Both the position numbers and the translations under genes were made by a program. A DNA stretch of 64,000 bases from Streptomyces lavendulae subsp. lavendulae (GTDB lineage Bacteria > Actinomycetota > Actinomycetes > Streptomycetales > Streptomycetaceae), in the NCBI RefSeq assembly GCF_002803845.1, contig NZ_CP024985.1:434001-498000 (forward strand), read 5' to 3'. A model generated the notes under the pieces. The model saw nothing but the letters and a program-made list of their open reading frames with translations. It had not been told where the DNA came from and did no database searches. Below, one piece after another: positions 7,997-17,186 of this stretch (position 1 is the first letter of the stretch; each line of letters opens with the position of its first letter).

Positions 7997-10756
7997 TCAG
8001 GGGTGGTCCAGCCGCTCCAGCGCATCGCGCAGTGCGGCCCTGCTGGCGATGCCCAGTTTCGGGAAGAGCTGGTGGAGGTGCGTCGAGACGGTGCGCGGCG
8101 AAAGCCCCAGCTTCTCGGCGATCTGTTTGTTGGTCAGGCCCGTTGCGGCCAGGCGGGCGGTCTCCCGCTGCTGCGGTGTCAGAGCGGAGGCTCCGGGCCG
8201 GGGCACCGGGGTGCCGCAGGCGCGCAGCTCCTGGTGGGCCCGCTCCGTCCACGGGTGCGCGCCGAGGCGCCCGAGCGCTTCCGCCGCGGCGCTCAGGTGC
8301 GTCCGCGCCCGGGCCGGTGCCTTGGCGCGGCGGAGGCGCTCGCCGAGGTAGAGGTGAACGCGGGCGTGGTCGAAGGGCCAGCCTTCGGCGCCCTCGACGG
8401 CCAGGGCGGCGTCCAGGCCCCGTACGGCCTCGGCGTCGCGCTCCGACGCCAGCGCCGCCGACGCGAGCAGCACCATGGCCAGCCGCGGGGACACTGCTGC
8501 GAGGCCCGCCTCGCGGGCCGCCCTGACGTGTTCGGCGGCCTGCGCGCGTCGGCCCGTACGCACCGCGGCCTCGACCTGGTCCATGATCGCCCACACGGCG
8601 TGCCCGGCGAAGGGTGAGAAGGTTCCGGTCGGCGTGATCCTGGCGGTCTGGCGGTGGGCTCCTTCGAAGTCGCCTCGTGACAGGGCGATCAGTGCGCGGG
8701 CGTGGGCGGCGTAGCAGCCGACGGCGTGGCCCCGGCGGGACCCGGCCCACTGGTCCATCTGGTCGGCCAGGGCGCCGGCGGCCGCGTAGTCACCGCAGAC
8801 GGTGTGGACGCACGCCAGCACGAACTTTCCGGTCCAGGAGCGCAGCGGGTAATCGAGCTCCTCGCACCAGCGCAGCCCTTGCCCGGCCACCTGCCGCAAC
8901 TCCGGCCAGCGGCCGCTGAACCAGGCGTGGCTGCTCCACAGGAACGAGGCCTGGATGGCGGGGAAGATGTTCTGCCCGCCGAGTCCGCCGCGGGCCGTGA
9001 GCCGGAGCGGTTCTTCCATCGCGCCGAGTCGGTCCGCGTAGGCGCCGGCGGTGGCGATCCGTACGATCCGCACCGGATCCGGGGTGCCGGGGAGCGCCCG
9101 GATGGCGCAGTCGAGCCGTTCCCAGTCGGCCGGGCGGGCCCGGGCCGGGTCGGCGAAGGTGGCCCGCAGCAGTTCCAGGGTGTCGGGGACGGAGGTGCAC
9201 TTGGACAGTGCCGCATCGAAGTCCGACCACAACTCGGGGCGGCCCGCGTGGACGCACACCATGAACAGGGTGGACATCGCCTCGGACAGGGTGGCGTCGG
9301 TCAGGTCGTACGGTTCGGGCTGCAGGGCGATCGCGCCGGACAGCAGACGGTGGGCCGTGTCGATGTCCCCGTAGCTGTTGAGCAGGTACATGGCTGCGGC
9401 CACCGCGGCGGCCGGGGAGTCGGCGTCGGGGCCGGCCCGGCGGGCTTCGTCCAGCAACCGCGGAACGTGGCGTACGTCGCCGGTGAGGTTCGCGCCCACG
9501 TACGCCGCCTTGGCCAGCCGTCGGGCGTACGCGTTCGGCGCCGGGCTGAGTTCGGCGGCGCGGACGAGCGCCGACACCGCGTCCGGTCCGTCGCCGCGGC
9601 GGGCGCCGATGTCGGCGGCTTCCTCCAGCAGCGCGGCGATCTGTTCGTCCGGCTCCTCCGCGGCCTGCGCCAGGTGCCGGGCCCGCTGTTCGGGGACCTC
9701 CGTCCAGGCCTCCGCGAGCGCCCGGTGGACGTTGCGCCGTTGGTCACTGGTCGACAGTTCCACCACCGCGGAGCGGACGAGCGAGTGCCGGAAGGCCAGC
9801 CGTCCGGTCGCGTCGTCGACCCGGACGAGTCCCGTGCGCTCGGCTGGAGCCAAGTGTCCGAGGTCGCACCGCCCGGCTACCGCGCGGCGCACGACCAGCA
9901 TGTTTCCGCTGCCCTCCAGCGCGGCGACGAGCAGCAGGTGCCGGGTGGCCGGTGGCAGGTCCTCGATGCGGGAGCCGAACGTCGACTGGAGCCGCCGGGT
10001 CAACGGGATACGGCCCGGCAGGGCGCGGGAGGCGGTGCGCTGGGACTCGGTGAGGGCGGCGGGGAGTTCCAGCAGGGCGAGGGGATTGCCCTCGGCTTCG
10101 GCGATCAGACGCCGCCGGACCCTCGGGGCGAGCGCGGGGAAGCGGCGGCGGAGCAACGCGTCGGAGGCGGCCTGGCCGAGCGGACCCAACTCGTGAAGGG
10201 GGAGCCCGTTGTGGTCGAAGAAGCCCTGCTCCCCCGGCCTGACCGTGCACACCAGACCCGTTCCCGTCCCCGGGAGCCGGCGCGCCACCTGCCCGAGGAC
10301 CACGGCGCTCGGCCGGTCCAGCCACTGTGCGTCGTCCAGTACCAGGAGTGCGGGCACCTCACGGGAGGAGTCCGCCATCAACGCCACCACGGCTTCGGTG
10401 ACCACGTCGTGGCCGGGGGCCGCGTCCGGCTCGGATCCCAGGACCCCGGCGAGCGCCGGCATCCGCTCCGCCCTGGACCGGGTCCCGGGTAAGGAGGTGA
10501 GGAGCTGTTGCAGGGCGCCGTAGCCGACCTGTGTCCGGTACTGCACGCCGGTGGCTCGCAGCACGGGCGTTCCCGTGGCTTCGGCCCTCCCGGTCAGGGC
10601 GGTGAGCAGTGCCGTCTTCCCGATTCCCGGCTCGCCGGCCAGCACGAGCGATCCGCCGTGGCGCGGTGGACCGGCCAGGAAGACGCCCAACCGTTCCAGT
10701 TCGTCCTCGCGGCCGATCAGGGAGCCGTCCTGTTCCGCCCCGGACCCGTCGGTCAC
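7997..10756 (-). CDS. LuxR-family LAL (large ATP-binding) transcriptional regulator with a TTA codon
   Basis: 919 residues from GTG 10756 (VTDGSGAEQD), which has GGGAGG just upstream; longer in-frame extensions would run into the divergent gene. The AAA/STAND ATPase module has Walker A GEPGIGKTAL at residues 41-50 and Walker B ALLVLDDAQWLD. A long TPR-like helical middle follows, and the protein ends in a LuxR HTH (TGLTNKQIAEKLGLSPRTVS). LAL proteins are often pathway or sugar-response activators. A TTA leucine codon (plus strand 10490-10492, residue 89) makes translation dependent on the bldA tRNA. It is divergent from the XRE/NB-ARC regulator at 10904, which also has one. Confidence 0.9.
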   Translation of the reverse strand: MTDGSGAEQDGSLIGREDELERLGVFLAGPPRHGGSLVLAGEPGIGKTALLTALTGRAEATGTPVLRATGVQYRTQVGYGALQQLLTSLPGTRSRAERMPALAGVLGSEPDAAPGHDVVTEAVVALMADSSREVPALLVLDDAQWLDRPSAVVLGQVARRLPGTGTGLVCTVRPGEQGFFDHNGLPLHELGPLGQAASDALLRRRFPALAPRVRRRLIAEAEGNPLALLELPAALTESQRTASRALPGRIPLTRRLQSTFGSRIEDLPPATRHLLLVAALEGSGNMLVVRRAVAGRCDLGHLAPAERTGLVRVDDATGRLAFRHSLVRSAVVELSTSDQRRNVHRALAEAWTEVPEQRARHLAQAAEEPDEQIAALLEEAADIGARRGDGPDAVSALVRAAELSPAPNAYARRLAKAAYVGANLTGDVRHVPRLLDEARRAGPDADSPAAAVAAAMYLLNSYGDIDTAHRLLSGAIALQPEPYDLTDATLSEAMSTLFMVCVHAGRPELWSDFDAALSKCTSVPDTLELLRATFADPARARPADWERLDCAIRALPGTPDPVRIVRIATAGAYADRLGAMEEPLRLTARGGLGGQNIFPAIQASFLWSSHAWFSGRWPELRQVAGQGLRWCEELDYPLRSWTGKFVLACVHTVCGDYAAAGALADQMDQWAGSRRGHAVGCYAAHARALIALSRGDFEGAHRQTARITPTGTFSPFAGHAVWAIMDQVEAAVRTGRRAQAAEHVRAAREAGLAAVSPRLAMVLLASAALASERDAEAVRGLDAALAVEGAEGWPFDHARVHLYLGERLRRAKAPARARTHLSAAAEALGRLGAHPWTERAHQELRACGTPVPRPGASALTPQQRETARLAATGLTNKQIAEKLGLSPRTVSTHLHQLFPKLGIASRAALRDALERLDHP

Positions 10757-10903
10757 GTTCGCTCCCTCCCCCGCCCGGAGCGGGCTGCACGACAGGCCGA
10801 CCGGGCCTACGTCAGATGACGGAAGCGACGGCGTCCGCCCGGATTCTAATGTCCTTCGTGTGATTCGTCCGCCCGTCGGGCCACACCGTGCAGCGGAGAG
10901 GAA

Positions 10904-12604
10904 GTGTGCTCCATTTCTGGACGTCCCGGTTTCGCAGAGGTGCTGCGCGGTCATCGGCACGCGGCACGGATGACGTTGGAACGGCTGGCCGAGCTGTCGG
11001 GGGTCAGCGCCCGGGCCCTGTCGGACATGGAGCGCGGGCGGAGCAGGGGACCCCAGCACGGGACCGTGGCCGCTCTGGCGGACGCCCTCTCGTTGGAAGG
11101 GGACGTCCGGGAGCGGTTCGTCGGTCTGGCCCGTGACGGACGGTTACGCGGCCACAGGGAACGCCCCGGCAGCCCCTGCGAACTGCCCTGCTCGGTAACG
11201 GACTTCACCGGTCGCACGGCCGAACGGGTCTGGCTGAGCCGGCTCGTGTACGAGGAGAGCGCTCCCGGTACCGGTGTGGTGGGGCTGATCACCGGTACCG
11301 CGGGGCTGGGAAAGACCGCGCTCGCGGTCCGTGCCGCCCATGCCGTCCGGCCGAGCTTCCCCGACGGGGTGCTCTTCCTGGACCTGTGCGGCATGTCCCG
11401 GCAGCCGCTGTCCGCCGGCGACGCGCTGCGCTCGCTCCTCCGCGCCCTGGGTGTCGCGGAGCGCCAGATCCCGGACGGCGTACCGGGGCGCGCCTCCCTG
11501 TACCGGTCGCTGCTGCGCGACCGGCGTGCGCTGGTGGTCCTCGACAACGCCACGTCCGAGGAACAGGTGCGGGCTCTGATGCCGGGAGGGGGCGCGAGCC
11601 GGGTCTTGATCACCACGCGCCGCCTGCTCGCGGGGCTGGAAGGCGTACGCAGGCTCGCGCTCGGGCCCCTGTCGCTTCCGGAGTCCGCACAACTGCTGAG
11701 CGGAATCCTGGGCGGAGGAGCCGTATCCGACCGGCAACCGGCCCTCACCCGGCTCGCCGAGCTGTGCGGCGGTCTGCCACTGGCCCTGCGGATCATCGGG
11801 AACAGGCTGCTCAGCCGCCCCGGGTGGGACGCCGACGAGCTGGCCGCACGGCTGGCGAACGAGGGGTGCCGGCTGGATCAGTTCACGGCCGGCGATCTCA
11901 AGATCGCCCATGCGTTCGGGATGTCGTACGCGCAACTCTCCGATTCCTCCAGGCGGATGTTCCGGCGGCTGGCCGGGCTACCGGGACAGGATTTCGACGC
12001 CGACCTGGCCGCGGTCGCCGCAGGGGTGTCGGTCGAGGACGCCTGGGCCGCTCTCGACGACCTCGTCGACCTCGGCCTGCTCCACGACGGCGCCGCGGGC
12101 CGCTTCCGCTTCCACGACCTGGTCCGCCTGTTCGCCCGCGACCGGCTCCACAGGGAGGAGCCCCTGGCCGAGCGGGAGGCACTGTCCGCGAGGGTGACGT
12201 CATGGCTGCGACGCTCCGTGGCCCGGCATGGCCGTCCCGGTCGGCCTGCCGCCGGTCCCGTCGCTCCGTCCGACGCGGAAGCGGCCGCTGCTCCCGGCGA
12301 CGCGGCGCGGCGGGCGCCCCGTACGAGCCCTGCTCCGGCCCTGCTCCCTTCGGAACCACCCGGCGACCCCGGGGGCGGGCGGGGCAGGAGGCCGACACGG
12401 CCCTGCCAGGTCCCGCCCGTACTTCTGCGTGCTGTTCCGCATGGTCCGTCCTCCTCACCACGGCTTGACTCTCGTGCACCGGGACAGACGGCATGGCCTG
12501 TCCCTCCAGCTCAGGAGCGACCATGGCAACCATCAGGAACATCGTGCTCGTGCACGGTGGCTTCGTGGACGGATCGGGCTGGCAGGGGGTCTACGACCAC
12601 CTGA
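10904..12604 (+). CDS. XRE-HTH / NB-ARC ATPase regulator, C-terminus probably truncated
   Basis: Starts at GTG 10904 with GGAGAGG close upstream. An XRE-type HTH occupies about residues 12-66 (LAELSGVSARALSDMERGRS). The NB-ARC domain has Walker A GTAGLGKTAL (131-140), Walker B ALVVLDNA, the GLPLALR motif and a winged helix ending near LARDRLHREEP. Members normally continue into TPR repeats. Here, after about 12215 (VTSWLRRSV), the frame becomes Pro/Arg-rich, loses all pattern and overlaps the next gene by 82 bp, which suggests a frameshift or deletion. Residue 81 is a TTA codon (11144-11146), so bldA control is likely. Related regulators (AfsR/SARP-like without the activator domain) act on secondary metabolism or development. 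Confidence 0.75.
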   Translation: MCSISGRPGFAEVLRGHRHAARMTLERLAELSGVSARALSDMERGRSRGPQHGTVAALADALSLEGDVRERFVGLARDGRLRGHRERPGSPCELPCSVTDFTGRTAERVWLSRLVYEESAPGTGVVGLITGTAGLGKTALAVRAAHAVRPSFPDGVLFLDLCGMSRQPLSAGDALRSLLRALGVAERQIPDGVPGRASLYRSLLRDRRALVVLDNATSEEQVRALMPGGGASRVLITTRRLLAGLEGVRRLALGPLSLPESAQLLSGILGGGAVSDRQPALTRLAELCGGLPLALRIIGNRLLSRPGWDADELAARLANEGCRLDQFTAGDLKIAHAFGMSYAQLSDSSRRMFRRLAGLPGQDFDADLAAVAAGVSVEDAWAALDDLVDLGLLHDGAAGRFRFHDLVRLFARDRLHREEPLAEREALSARVTSWLRRSVARHGRPGRPAAGPVAPSDAEAAAAPGDAARRAPRTSPAPALLPSEPPGDPGGGRGRRPTRPCQVPPVLLRAVPHGPSSSPRLDSRAPGQTAWPVPPAQERPWQPSGTSCSCTVASWTDRAGRGSTTT

Positions 12605-13221
12605 CCGCCGACGGCTACCGGGTGGCCGTCGTACAGAACCCGACCCTGTCGCTGGCCGGTGACGTCGCCGCCACCCGACAGGTCCTCGACGGCCTCGACG
12701 GGCCGGCCGTGCTGGTCGGCCACTCCTACGGCGGTGTCGTCGTCACCGAAGCCGGCGCCCACCCGAACGTGGCGGCCCTCGCCTACATCGCCGCGTTCGC
12801 GCCCGACGAGGGCGAGTCCGTCAGCACCCTGATCGCCGACCCGCCGCCCGGGGCACCGGTACCCCCGATCCTGCCGCCCCAGGACGGGTTCCTGTTCCTC
12901 GACCGGGACCGCTTCGCGGCCTCCTTCGCCGCCGACGTGCCCGAGAAGACGGCGGCGTTCATGGCCGACTCCCAGGTCCCCTGGGGCGTCGAGGCGCTCG
13001 AAGGGGCGGTCTCCGAGCCGGCCTGGCGGACCAAGCCGTCCTGGTACCTGGTCGCCACCGACGACCGCATGATCCCGCCGCCCGCCCAGCGCGCCATGTC
13101 CGACCGGGCGAAGGCCGTCGTCACCGAGACCCCCGGCAGCCACGCCGTCTACGTCTCCCGCCCGGCCGTCGTGGCGGCCGTCATCGCCCAGGCCGCCCAG
13201 GGGGCGGGCGGCCAGGCGTAG
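12523..13221 (+). CDS. Alpha/beta hydrolase (EstC/HNL-like)
   Basis: 232 residues from ATG 12523 (MATIRNIVLVHGGFVDGSGW). The oxyanion HGG motif and nucleophile elbow GHSYGG are present. Asp (VATDDRMIPP) and His (PGSHAVYVSRP) complete the triad. The protein resembles the large cytosolic family of small esterases related to hydroxynitrile lyases; the substrate is unknown. A degenerate relative lies at 33835-34075. It ends in a clear terminator. Confidence 0.88.
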   Translation: MATIRNIVLVHGGFVDGSGWQGVYDHLTADGYRVAVVQNPTLSLAGDVAATRQVLDGLDGPAVLVGHSYGGVVVTEAGAHPNVAALAYIAAFAPDEGESVSTLIADPPPGAPVPPILPPQDGFLFLDRDRFAASFAADVPEKTAAFMADSQVPWGVEALEGAVSEPAWRTKPSWYLVATDDRMIPPPAQRAMSDRAKAVVTETPGSHAVYVSRPAVVAAVIAQAAQGAGGQA

Positions 13222-13241
13222 GCCGTCCCCCGCACCAGGAC

Positions 13242-13270
13242 GTCTCGCCCGGCCAAGCGCCGGGCGAGAC
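13242..13270 (+). terminator. Hairpin terminator after the hydrolase
   Basis: Perfect 12-bp stem GTCTCGCCCGGC / GCCGGGCGAGAC around a 5-nt loop, 20 bp after the hydrolase stop. Confidence 0.75.
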
Positions 13271-13307
13271 CCGTTCACGCTGCCGTCCACCGGGAAGAAG
13301 TCACACC

Positions 13308-13397
13308 ATGGGTTCTGCCCCCACCCGCCGCCAGGTGCTCGCCACCGGCGCCGCCCAGCGCGCCGGATACCCGACCGCCGCCGAAGCCACCGACTGA
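13308..13397 (+). pseudogene. 29-codon ORF resembling a truncated Tat signal peptide
   Basis: ATG 13308 opens MGSAPTRRQVLATGAAQRAG and stops at 13397. The TRRQVLATGAA block looks like the start of a twin-arginine export signal, but the hydrophobic stretch and mature protein are absent. Most likely it is the remaining 5' end of a deleted exported hydrolase. It could be chance coding. Confidence 0.35.
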
Positions 13398-13472
13398 CCG
13401 GTCCTCGTCCACGGCCGGGTCTCCCGCCGACGAGCCCGGCCGGCACGACCGACGAAAGGCAGGAACACAGCG

Positions 13473-14768
13473 ATGAGGGTCAGTATCGTGGGCGGCGGAA
13501 TAGCGGGGTTGACCTGCGCGCTGAGCCTGCACGCCGCCGGCTTCCGGCCCCGGGTGCACGAGGCCGCGCGGACCATCGAGCCGGTCGGTGTGGGGATCAA
13601 CCTGCTGCCCCACGCCGTCCGCGAACTCGCCGAACTCGGCCTGGCCGGGGAACTGGCCTCGATCGCACTGCCCCCGCACCGACTCGGCTACCACGACCGG
13701 TCGGGCGCTCCGGTGTGGGAGGAGGAGCTCGGACTGGCGGCCGGCTATCACTGGCCGCAGTACTCGGTGCACCGCGGCCGTCTCCACGTCATGCTGCTGG
13801 CCGCGGTGCACGACCGCTTGGGGCCGGACTCCCTCCACACCGGCCGGCTGTTCCAGCGCTTCGAGCAGACGGGGACCGGCGTCCGGGCCCACTTCACCGA
13901 CCGCACGACCGGTACCCCGGTGGTGGAGGACGCCGACGTACTGATCGGCTCCGACGGCATCGACTCCGCCGTGCGCGCACAGCTCCACCCCGACGAGGGC
14001 CCCGCCCACTGGAACGGTGTGCACATGTGGCGCGGGGTCGCTCGCTCCCCGCAGCTCCTCGACGGCCGTTCCATCGTGGTGGCCGGCGGCACCCCCGGGG
14101 CGAAATTCGTCGCCTACCCGATCGAGGACCCGCAGACCGAGGGCGGCGAGGCCCTGCTGAACTGGGTGCTGGAGGTACGGCGCGCAGAGCCGGCCGGCTC
14201 GCGGGCCCGGTCGAGCCGCCGTGTCGCTCCGGAAGAGGCCCGCGCCGGCCTGGCGGACTGGAACCTGCCGTGGATCGACCTGGAGACGCTCGCCGAACGC
14301 TCCCCGGCCGTCTTCGAGTACCCGATGCTCGACCGCGACCCGTTGCCCCGCTGGAGCTTCGGGCGCGTCACCCTGCTCGGCGACGCCGCCCACCCCATGT
14401 TCCCGATGGGCATGAACGGCGGATCACAGTCCATCGTCGACGCCCGCGTCCTGGCCTGGTGCCTGGCGCACGGACCCGACCCGGCGGCGGCGCTCCACCG
14501 CTACGACGGCATCCGCCGCCCGACCGTCGACGCGGTCGTCCTGGCCAACCGGGACCTGGGACCGGAAGAGATCATCGCGCGCGCCGCGGAGCAGGACGGA
14601 ACGCTGCCCGCCGGCCGGGCGGAAGCGATCGCGAACCGCTACAGGAACCTGGCCGGAGCCACGGTGGCCGAGGTCAACACCCACCCGTCGTGGACGGTTC
14701 CTGACCCTGCCACCGCCCTGACGCGCCGGCAGGCCGCCGGGAGCGCCCCGCCTTCGTCGGGGCCTTGA
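13473..14768 (+). CDS. PhzS-like FAD-dependent monooxygenase
   Basis: 431 residues. The FAD-binding GGGIAGLTCALSLHAAGF is at the N-terminus. The family block PVGVGINLLPHAVRELAELG, the YSVHRGRLHVMLL segment and GSDGIDSAVR follow. The second FAD motif LLGDAAHPMFPMGMNGGSQS lies near residue 305. The order and wording of these motifs match PhzS (5-methylphenazine-1-carboxylate monooxygenase) and related aromatic hydroxylases. No phenazine genes are nearby, so the substrate is open. The stop codon abuts the MerR-type operator at 14769, and the next gene encodes a MerR protein. Confidence 0.85.
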   Translation: MRVSIVGGGIAGLTCALSLHAAGFRPRVHEAARTIEPVGVGINLLPHAVRELAELGLAGELASIALPPHRLGYHDRSGAPVWEEELGLAAGYHWPQYSVHRGRLHVMLLAAVHDRLGPDSLHTGRLFQRFEQTGTGVRAHFTDRTTGTPVVEDADVLIGSDGIDSAVRAQLHPDEGPAHWNGVHMWRGVARSPQLLDGRSIVVAGGTPGAKFVAYPIEDPQTEGGEALLNWVLEVRRAEPAGSRARSSRRVAPEEARAGLADWNLPWIDLETLAERSPAVFEYPMLDRDPLPRWSFGRVTLLGDAAHPMFPMGMNGGSQSIVDARVLAWCLAHGPDPAAALHRYDGIRRPTVDAVVLANRDLGPEEIIARAAEQDGTLPAGRAEAIANRYRNLAGATVAEVNTHPSWTVPDPATALTRRQAAGSAPPSSGP

Positions 14769-14787
14769 GTCTCCAGTGACTGGAGAC
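14769..14787 (+). promoter_or_regulatory. MerR-type operator/promoter
   Basis: GTCTCCAGTGACTGGAGAC is a perfect 19-bp dyad that starts one base after the monooxygenase stop. A possible -35 TTGAGT (14765-14770) and weak -10 CAGAGT (14790-14795) have the elongated 19-bp spacing typical of MerR-controlled promoters. This would place the start of transcription at about 14802, the ATG itself, giving a leaderless mRNA. Confidence 0.65.
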
Positions 14788-14801
14788 AGCAGAGTGGGGG
14801 C

Positions 14802-15785
14802 ATGGACGATACGACCCTCTACTCGATCGGGGAGCTTTCCCGGCGGACCGGCTTGTCCGTGAGGACCATCCGGTTCTACTCCGACTCGGGGGTGGTAGCG
14901 CCGACCACCCGAAGTCCCGCCGGCTACCGGCTCTACGACCTCGACGCACTGCTCCGTCTGGAGCTCCTCCGCACACTGCGTGAGCTGGGCATGGACCTGG
15001 CCACGATTCAACGGGTACTGGACCGCGAGCTCTCCGTGGCCGAAGTCGCCGCGGCGCAGGCCGACGCGATCGGGGTCCAGATCCGGGTGCTGCAACTGCG
15101 TCGGAGCGTTCTGCAGGCCGTGGCCAGATGCGGGTCCGGTCCCGAGGAGACCAAGCTCATGCACAGGCTCACGCAGTTGTCCGGCGGGGAACGCCGCCGT
15201 CTGATCGACGACTTCATCAACGAAACCTTCCACACCACGGATGCCGACCCGGCCGCGGCGGCCATGGTTCGCGCCGCCACACCCGACCTCCCCGATGATC
15301 CGTCCAGCGAGCAGGTCGCCGCATGGGTGGAACTCGTCGAGCTGGTCGGCGACGAGGACTTCCGGGCCCGGATGCGGCGGACGGCCGGTTGTCAGGCCGC
15401 TGGGCGCACGCTCGGCATCGAGAACGAGGCCGGCGAGGAACTGATGGACTACACCCGCCAGAAGGTATCCGGTGCGATGGGGTCGGGCGTCGACCCGCTC
15501 GGCGACGAGGGCGCAGCCGTCGCCGACGACCTCGTGCACCGCTTCGCCGAGGCGCTCGCGCGCACCCCTGACACCGAGTTCCGGGACTGGATGGCCCAGC
15601 AGTTCGAGGAAGCGCACGACCCCCGGGTGGACCGGTACTGGCGGCTGGTGTGGATCGTCAACGGATGGCAGGTGGTACCGGACCTGATCCCGGTGCACCC
15701 CTGGCTCGTCCAGGCCCTGCGACATCGCCTGCGGACGGAAGCGGACCGCAGCGGCGGCGCCGATCACATCAACCCCGGGGTGTAA
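14802..15785 (+). CDS. MerR-family transcriptional regulator
   Basis: 327 residues. The N-terminal winged HTH is canonical: YSIGELSRRTGLSVRTIRFY, then the GYRLYD wing and the ALLRLELLRTLRELGMDL helix. A coiled-coil dimerisation helix is followed by a long (about 200-residue) alpha-helical effector domain, larger than in metal sensors. It probably binds an organic effector and autoregulates via the 19-bp dyad directly upstream. Confidence 0.9.
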   Translation: MDDTTLYSIGELSRRTGLSVRTIRFYSDSGVVAPTTRSPAGYRLYDLDALLRLELLRTLRELGMDLATIQRVLDRELSVAEVAAAQADAIGVQIRVLQLRRSVLQAVARCGSGPEETKLMHRLTQLSGGERRRLIDDFINETFHTTDADPAAAAMVRAATPDLPDDPSSEQVAAWVELVELVGDEDFRARMRRTAGCQAAGRTLGIENEAGEELMDYTRQKVSGAMGSGVDPLGDEGAAVADDLVHRFAEALARTPDTEFRDWMAQQFEEAHDPRVDRYWRLVWIVNGWQVVPDLIPVHPWLVQALRHRLRTEADRSGGADHINPGV

Positions 15786-15890
15786 GCCCGTGGGCCGATG
15801 CCGCGAGGGAGGGGGACATGACAGGTTTCAGCTGTGCCCACGGACTGGCCGTCGCGGCACGGTTGACGATCCGCCACCACGGCAGGGCCC

Positions 15891-17111
15891 ATGACCACCA
15901 CGCCGTCCACCAGCCGGAAGGGCATGACGCGCCGCGGAATGCTGGGAGCCGCGCTGGTTGCCGGGGCCGCCGTGCCCCTTGCCTCCGTTGCCGGTCCCGC
16001 GTGGGCCGACCCCGTTACGGCCGCCCCTGCCGCGACGCGGCTCACGCTGCCCGCACCGACCGGGCCGTACCCGGTCGGCACGGTCCAGCTGCACCTCGTC
16101 GACCGGTCGCGTCCGGACGACATCGCGGGCCCCGGGCACTTCCGCGAGCTGATGGCGAGCGTCTGGTACCCCGCCCGCGACGCCCAGCGGTACCCGGTGG
16201 CGCCCTGGATGCCGTCCGGCGCGTTTCAGGCGTTCCTCGCCGATGTCGGGTTCAGCGATCTGGCTTCTCTGGGGCCGCTCACTGCCGGTCACGTGGGTGC
16301 TCCGGTGCGGCGATCGGGCCAACGCCTGCCCGTCGTCCTGTTCTCGCACGGCGCTCGCAGTCACCAGGGCGACCACACCGTCATGGTCCAAGAGCTCGCG
16401 AGCCACGGGCACGCGGTCGTGACGATAGCTCACCAGTACGACACGTACACCGAGTTCCCCGACGGCCGGATCGCCGTCCCGCTCCGCGACCGGCCGGCGC
16501 CGACGATGCCCGGGGACTTCGCCGCCGACCTGCGCTTCGTCCTCGACTGCGTCGAGCAGCTCGCCGCCGGGTGCAATCCCGACGTCGACCGCAGGGAGCT
16601 GTCGGCCGGGCTGCTCGGCTCCCTCGACCTGCGGCGCATCGGCGCGCTCGGCTGGTCGAAGGGTGGGACGGCCACCGCGTGCGCCACGCTCGCGGACAAG
16701 CGGATCCGGGCGGGGCTGAGCCTCGACGGCCCGATGCAGATGAACCCGCCGCTGGCCGGCGACCTGGACCGACCGTTCATGATGATGTCCGCCGCTTTCA
16801 CCCGGGCCACGGACCCCGAGGCCGCCGCATTCTGGTCACACCTGAGGGGCTGGCGGCTGGACATCCAGGCCCAGGGCGCCGCCCACATCTCGTACGGCGA
16901 CAATGAGGCCCTGTACCCACAGGTGGCGAAGCTGTACGGATGGAGCGCGCAGCGGCTCCAGGGCGCGATCGGCACGCTCGATCCCGACCAGGCGGTGAAG
17001 ATCCAGCAGGCGTACCCGCTCGCGTTCTTCGACGAGCACCTGCGCCACCACCCGGGGCGCCCGCTCGACGGGCCGTCCCCGGCCTTCCCGGCAGTGACCT
17101 TCCTCCCCTGA
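15891..17111 (+). CDS. Tat-exported alpha/beta hydrolase (PAF-acetylhydrolase/lipase-like)
   Basis: 406 residues. The first 45 form a twin-arginine signal (MTRRGMLGAALVAGAAVPLA ending in an AWA-D site). The mature part has the serine elbow GWSKGG, an oxyanion segment VVLFSHGARSHQGDH and a late GAAHISYGD His, as in bacterial PAF-acetylhydrolase-like lipases or cutinase-type esterases. It is likely secreted and acts on lipid or polymer esters. The gap 15786-15890 between MerR and this gene shows no clear promoter. Confidence 0.82.
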   Translation: MTTTPSTSRKGMTRRGMLGAALVAGAAVPLASVAGPAWADPVTAAPAATRLTLPAPTGPYPVGTVQLHLVDRSRPDDIAGPGHFRELMASVWYPARDAQRYPVAPWMPSGAFQAFLADVGFSDLASLGPLTAGHVGAPVRRSGQRLPVVLFSHGARSHQGDHTVMVQELASHGHAVVTIAHQYDTYTEFPDGRIAVPLRDRPAPTMPGDFAADLRFVLDCVEQLAAGCNPDVDRRELSAGLLGSLDLRRIGALGWSKGGTATACATLADKRIRAGLSLDGPMQMNPPLAGDLDRPFMMMSAAFTRATDPEAAAFWSHLRGWRLDIQAQGAAHISYGDNEALYPQVAKLYGWSAQRLQGAIGTLDPDQAVKIQQAYPLAFFDEHLRHHPGRPLDGPSPAFPAVTFLP

Positions 17112-17186
17112 CCACCCCGGACCGCAGTACGGCGGTTCCTCTCGTGCGTCAGCCCCAGGGGGAGCGCAGCGCCCATGGCTGACCGG

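Noticed and set aside
8702..10492. Long plus-strand frame opposite the LAL regulator
   Set aside because: Antisense to conserved ATPase and HTH motifs; composition typical of GC-rich shadow frames.
13473..14768. Idea that the monooxygenase marks a phenazine cluster
   Set aside because: No phzA-G-like gene is present on either side; the similarity alone does not establish the pathway.
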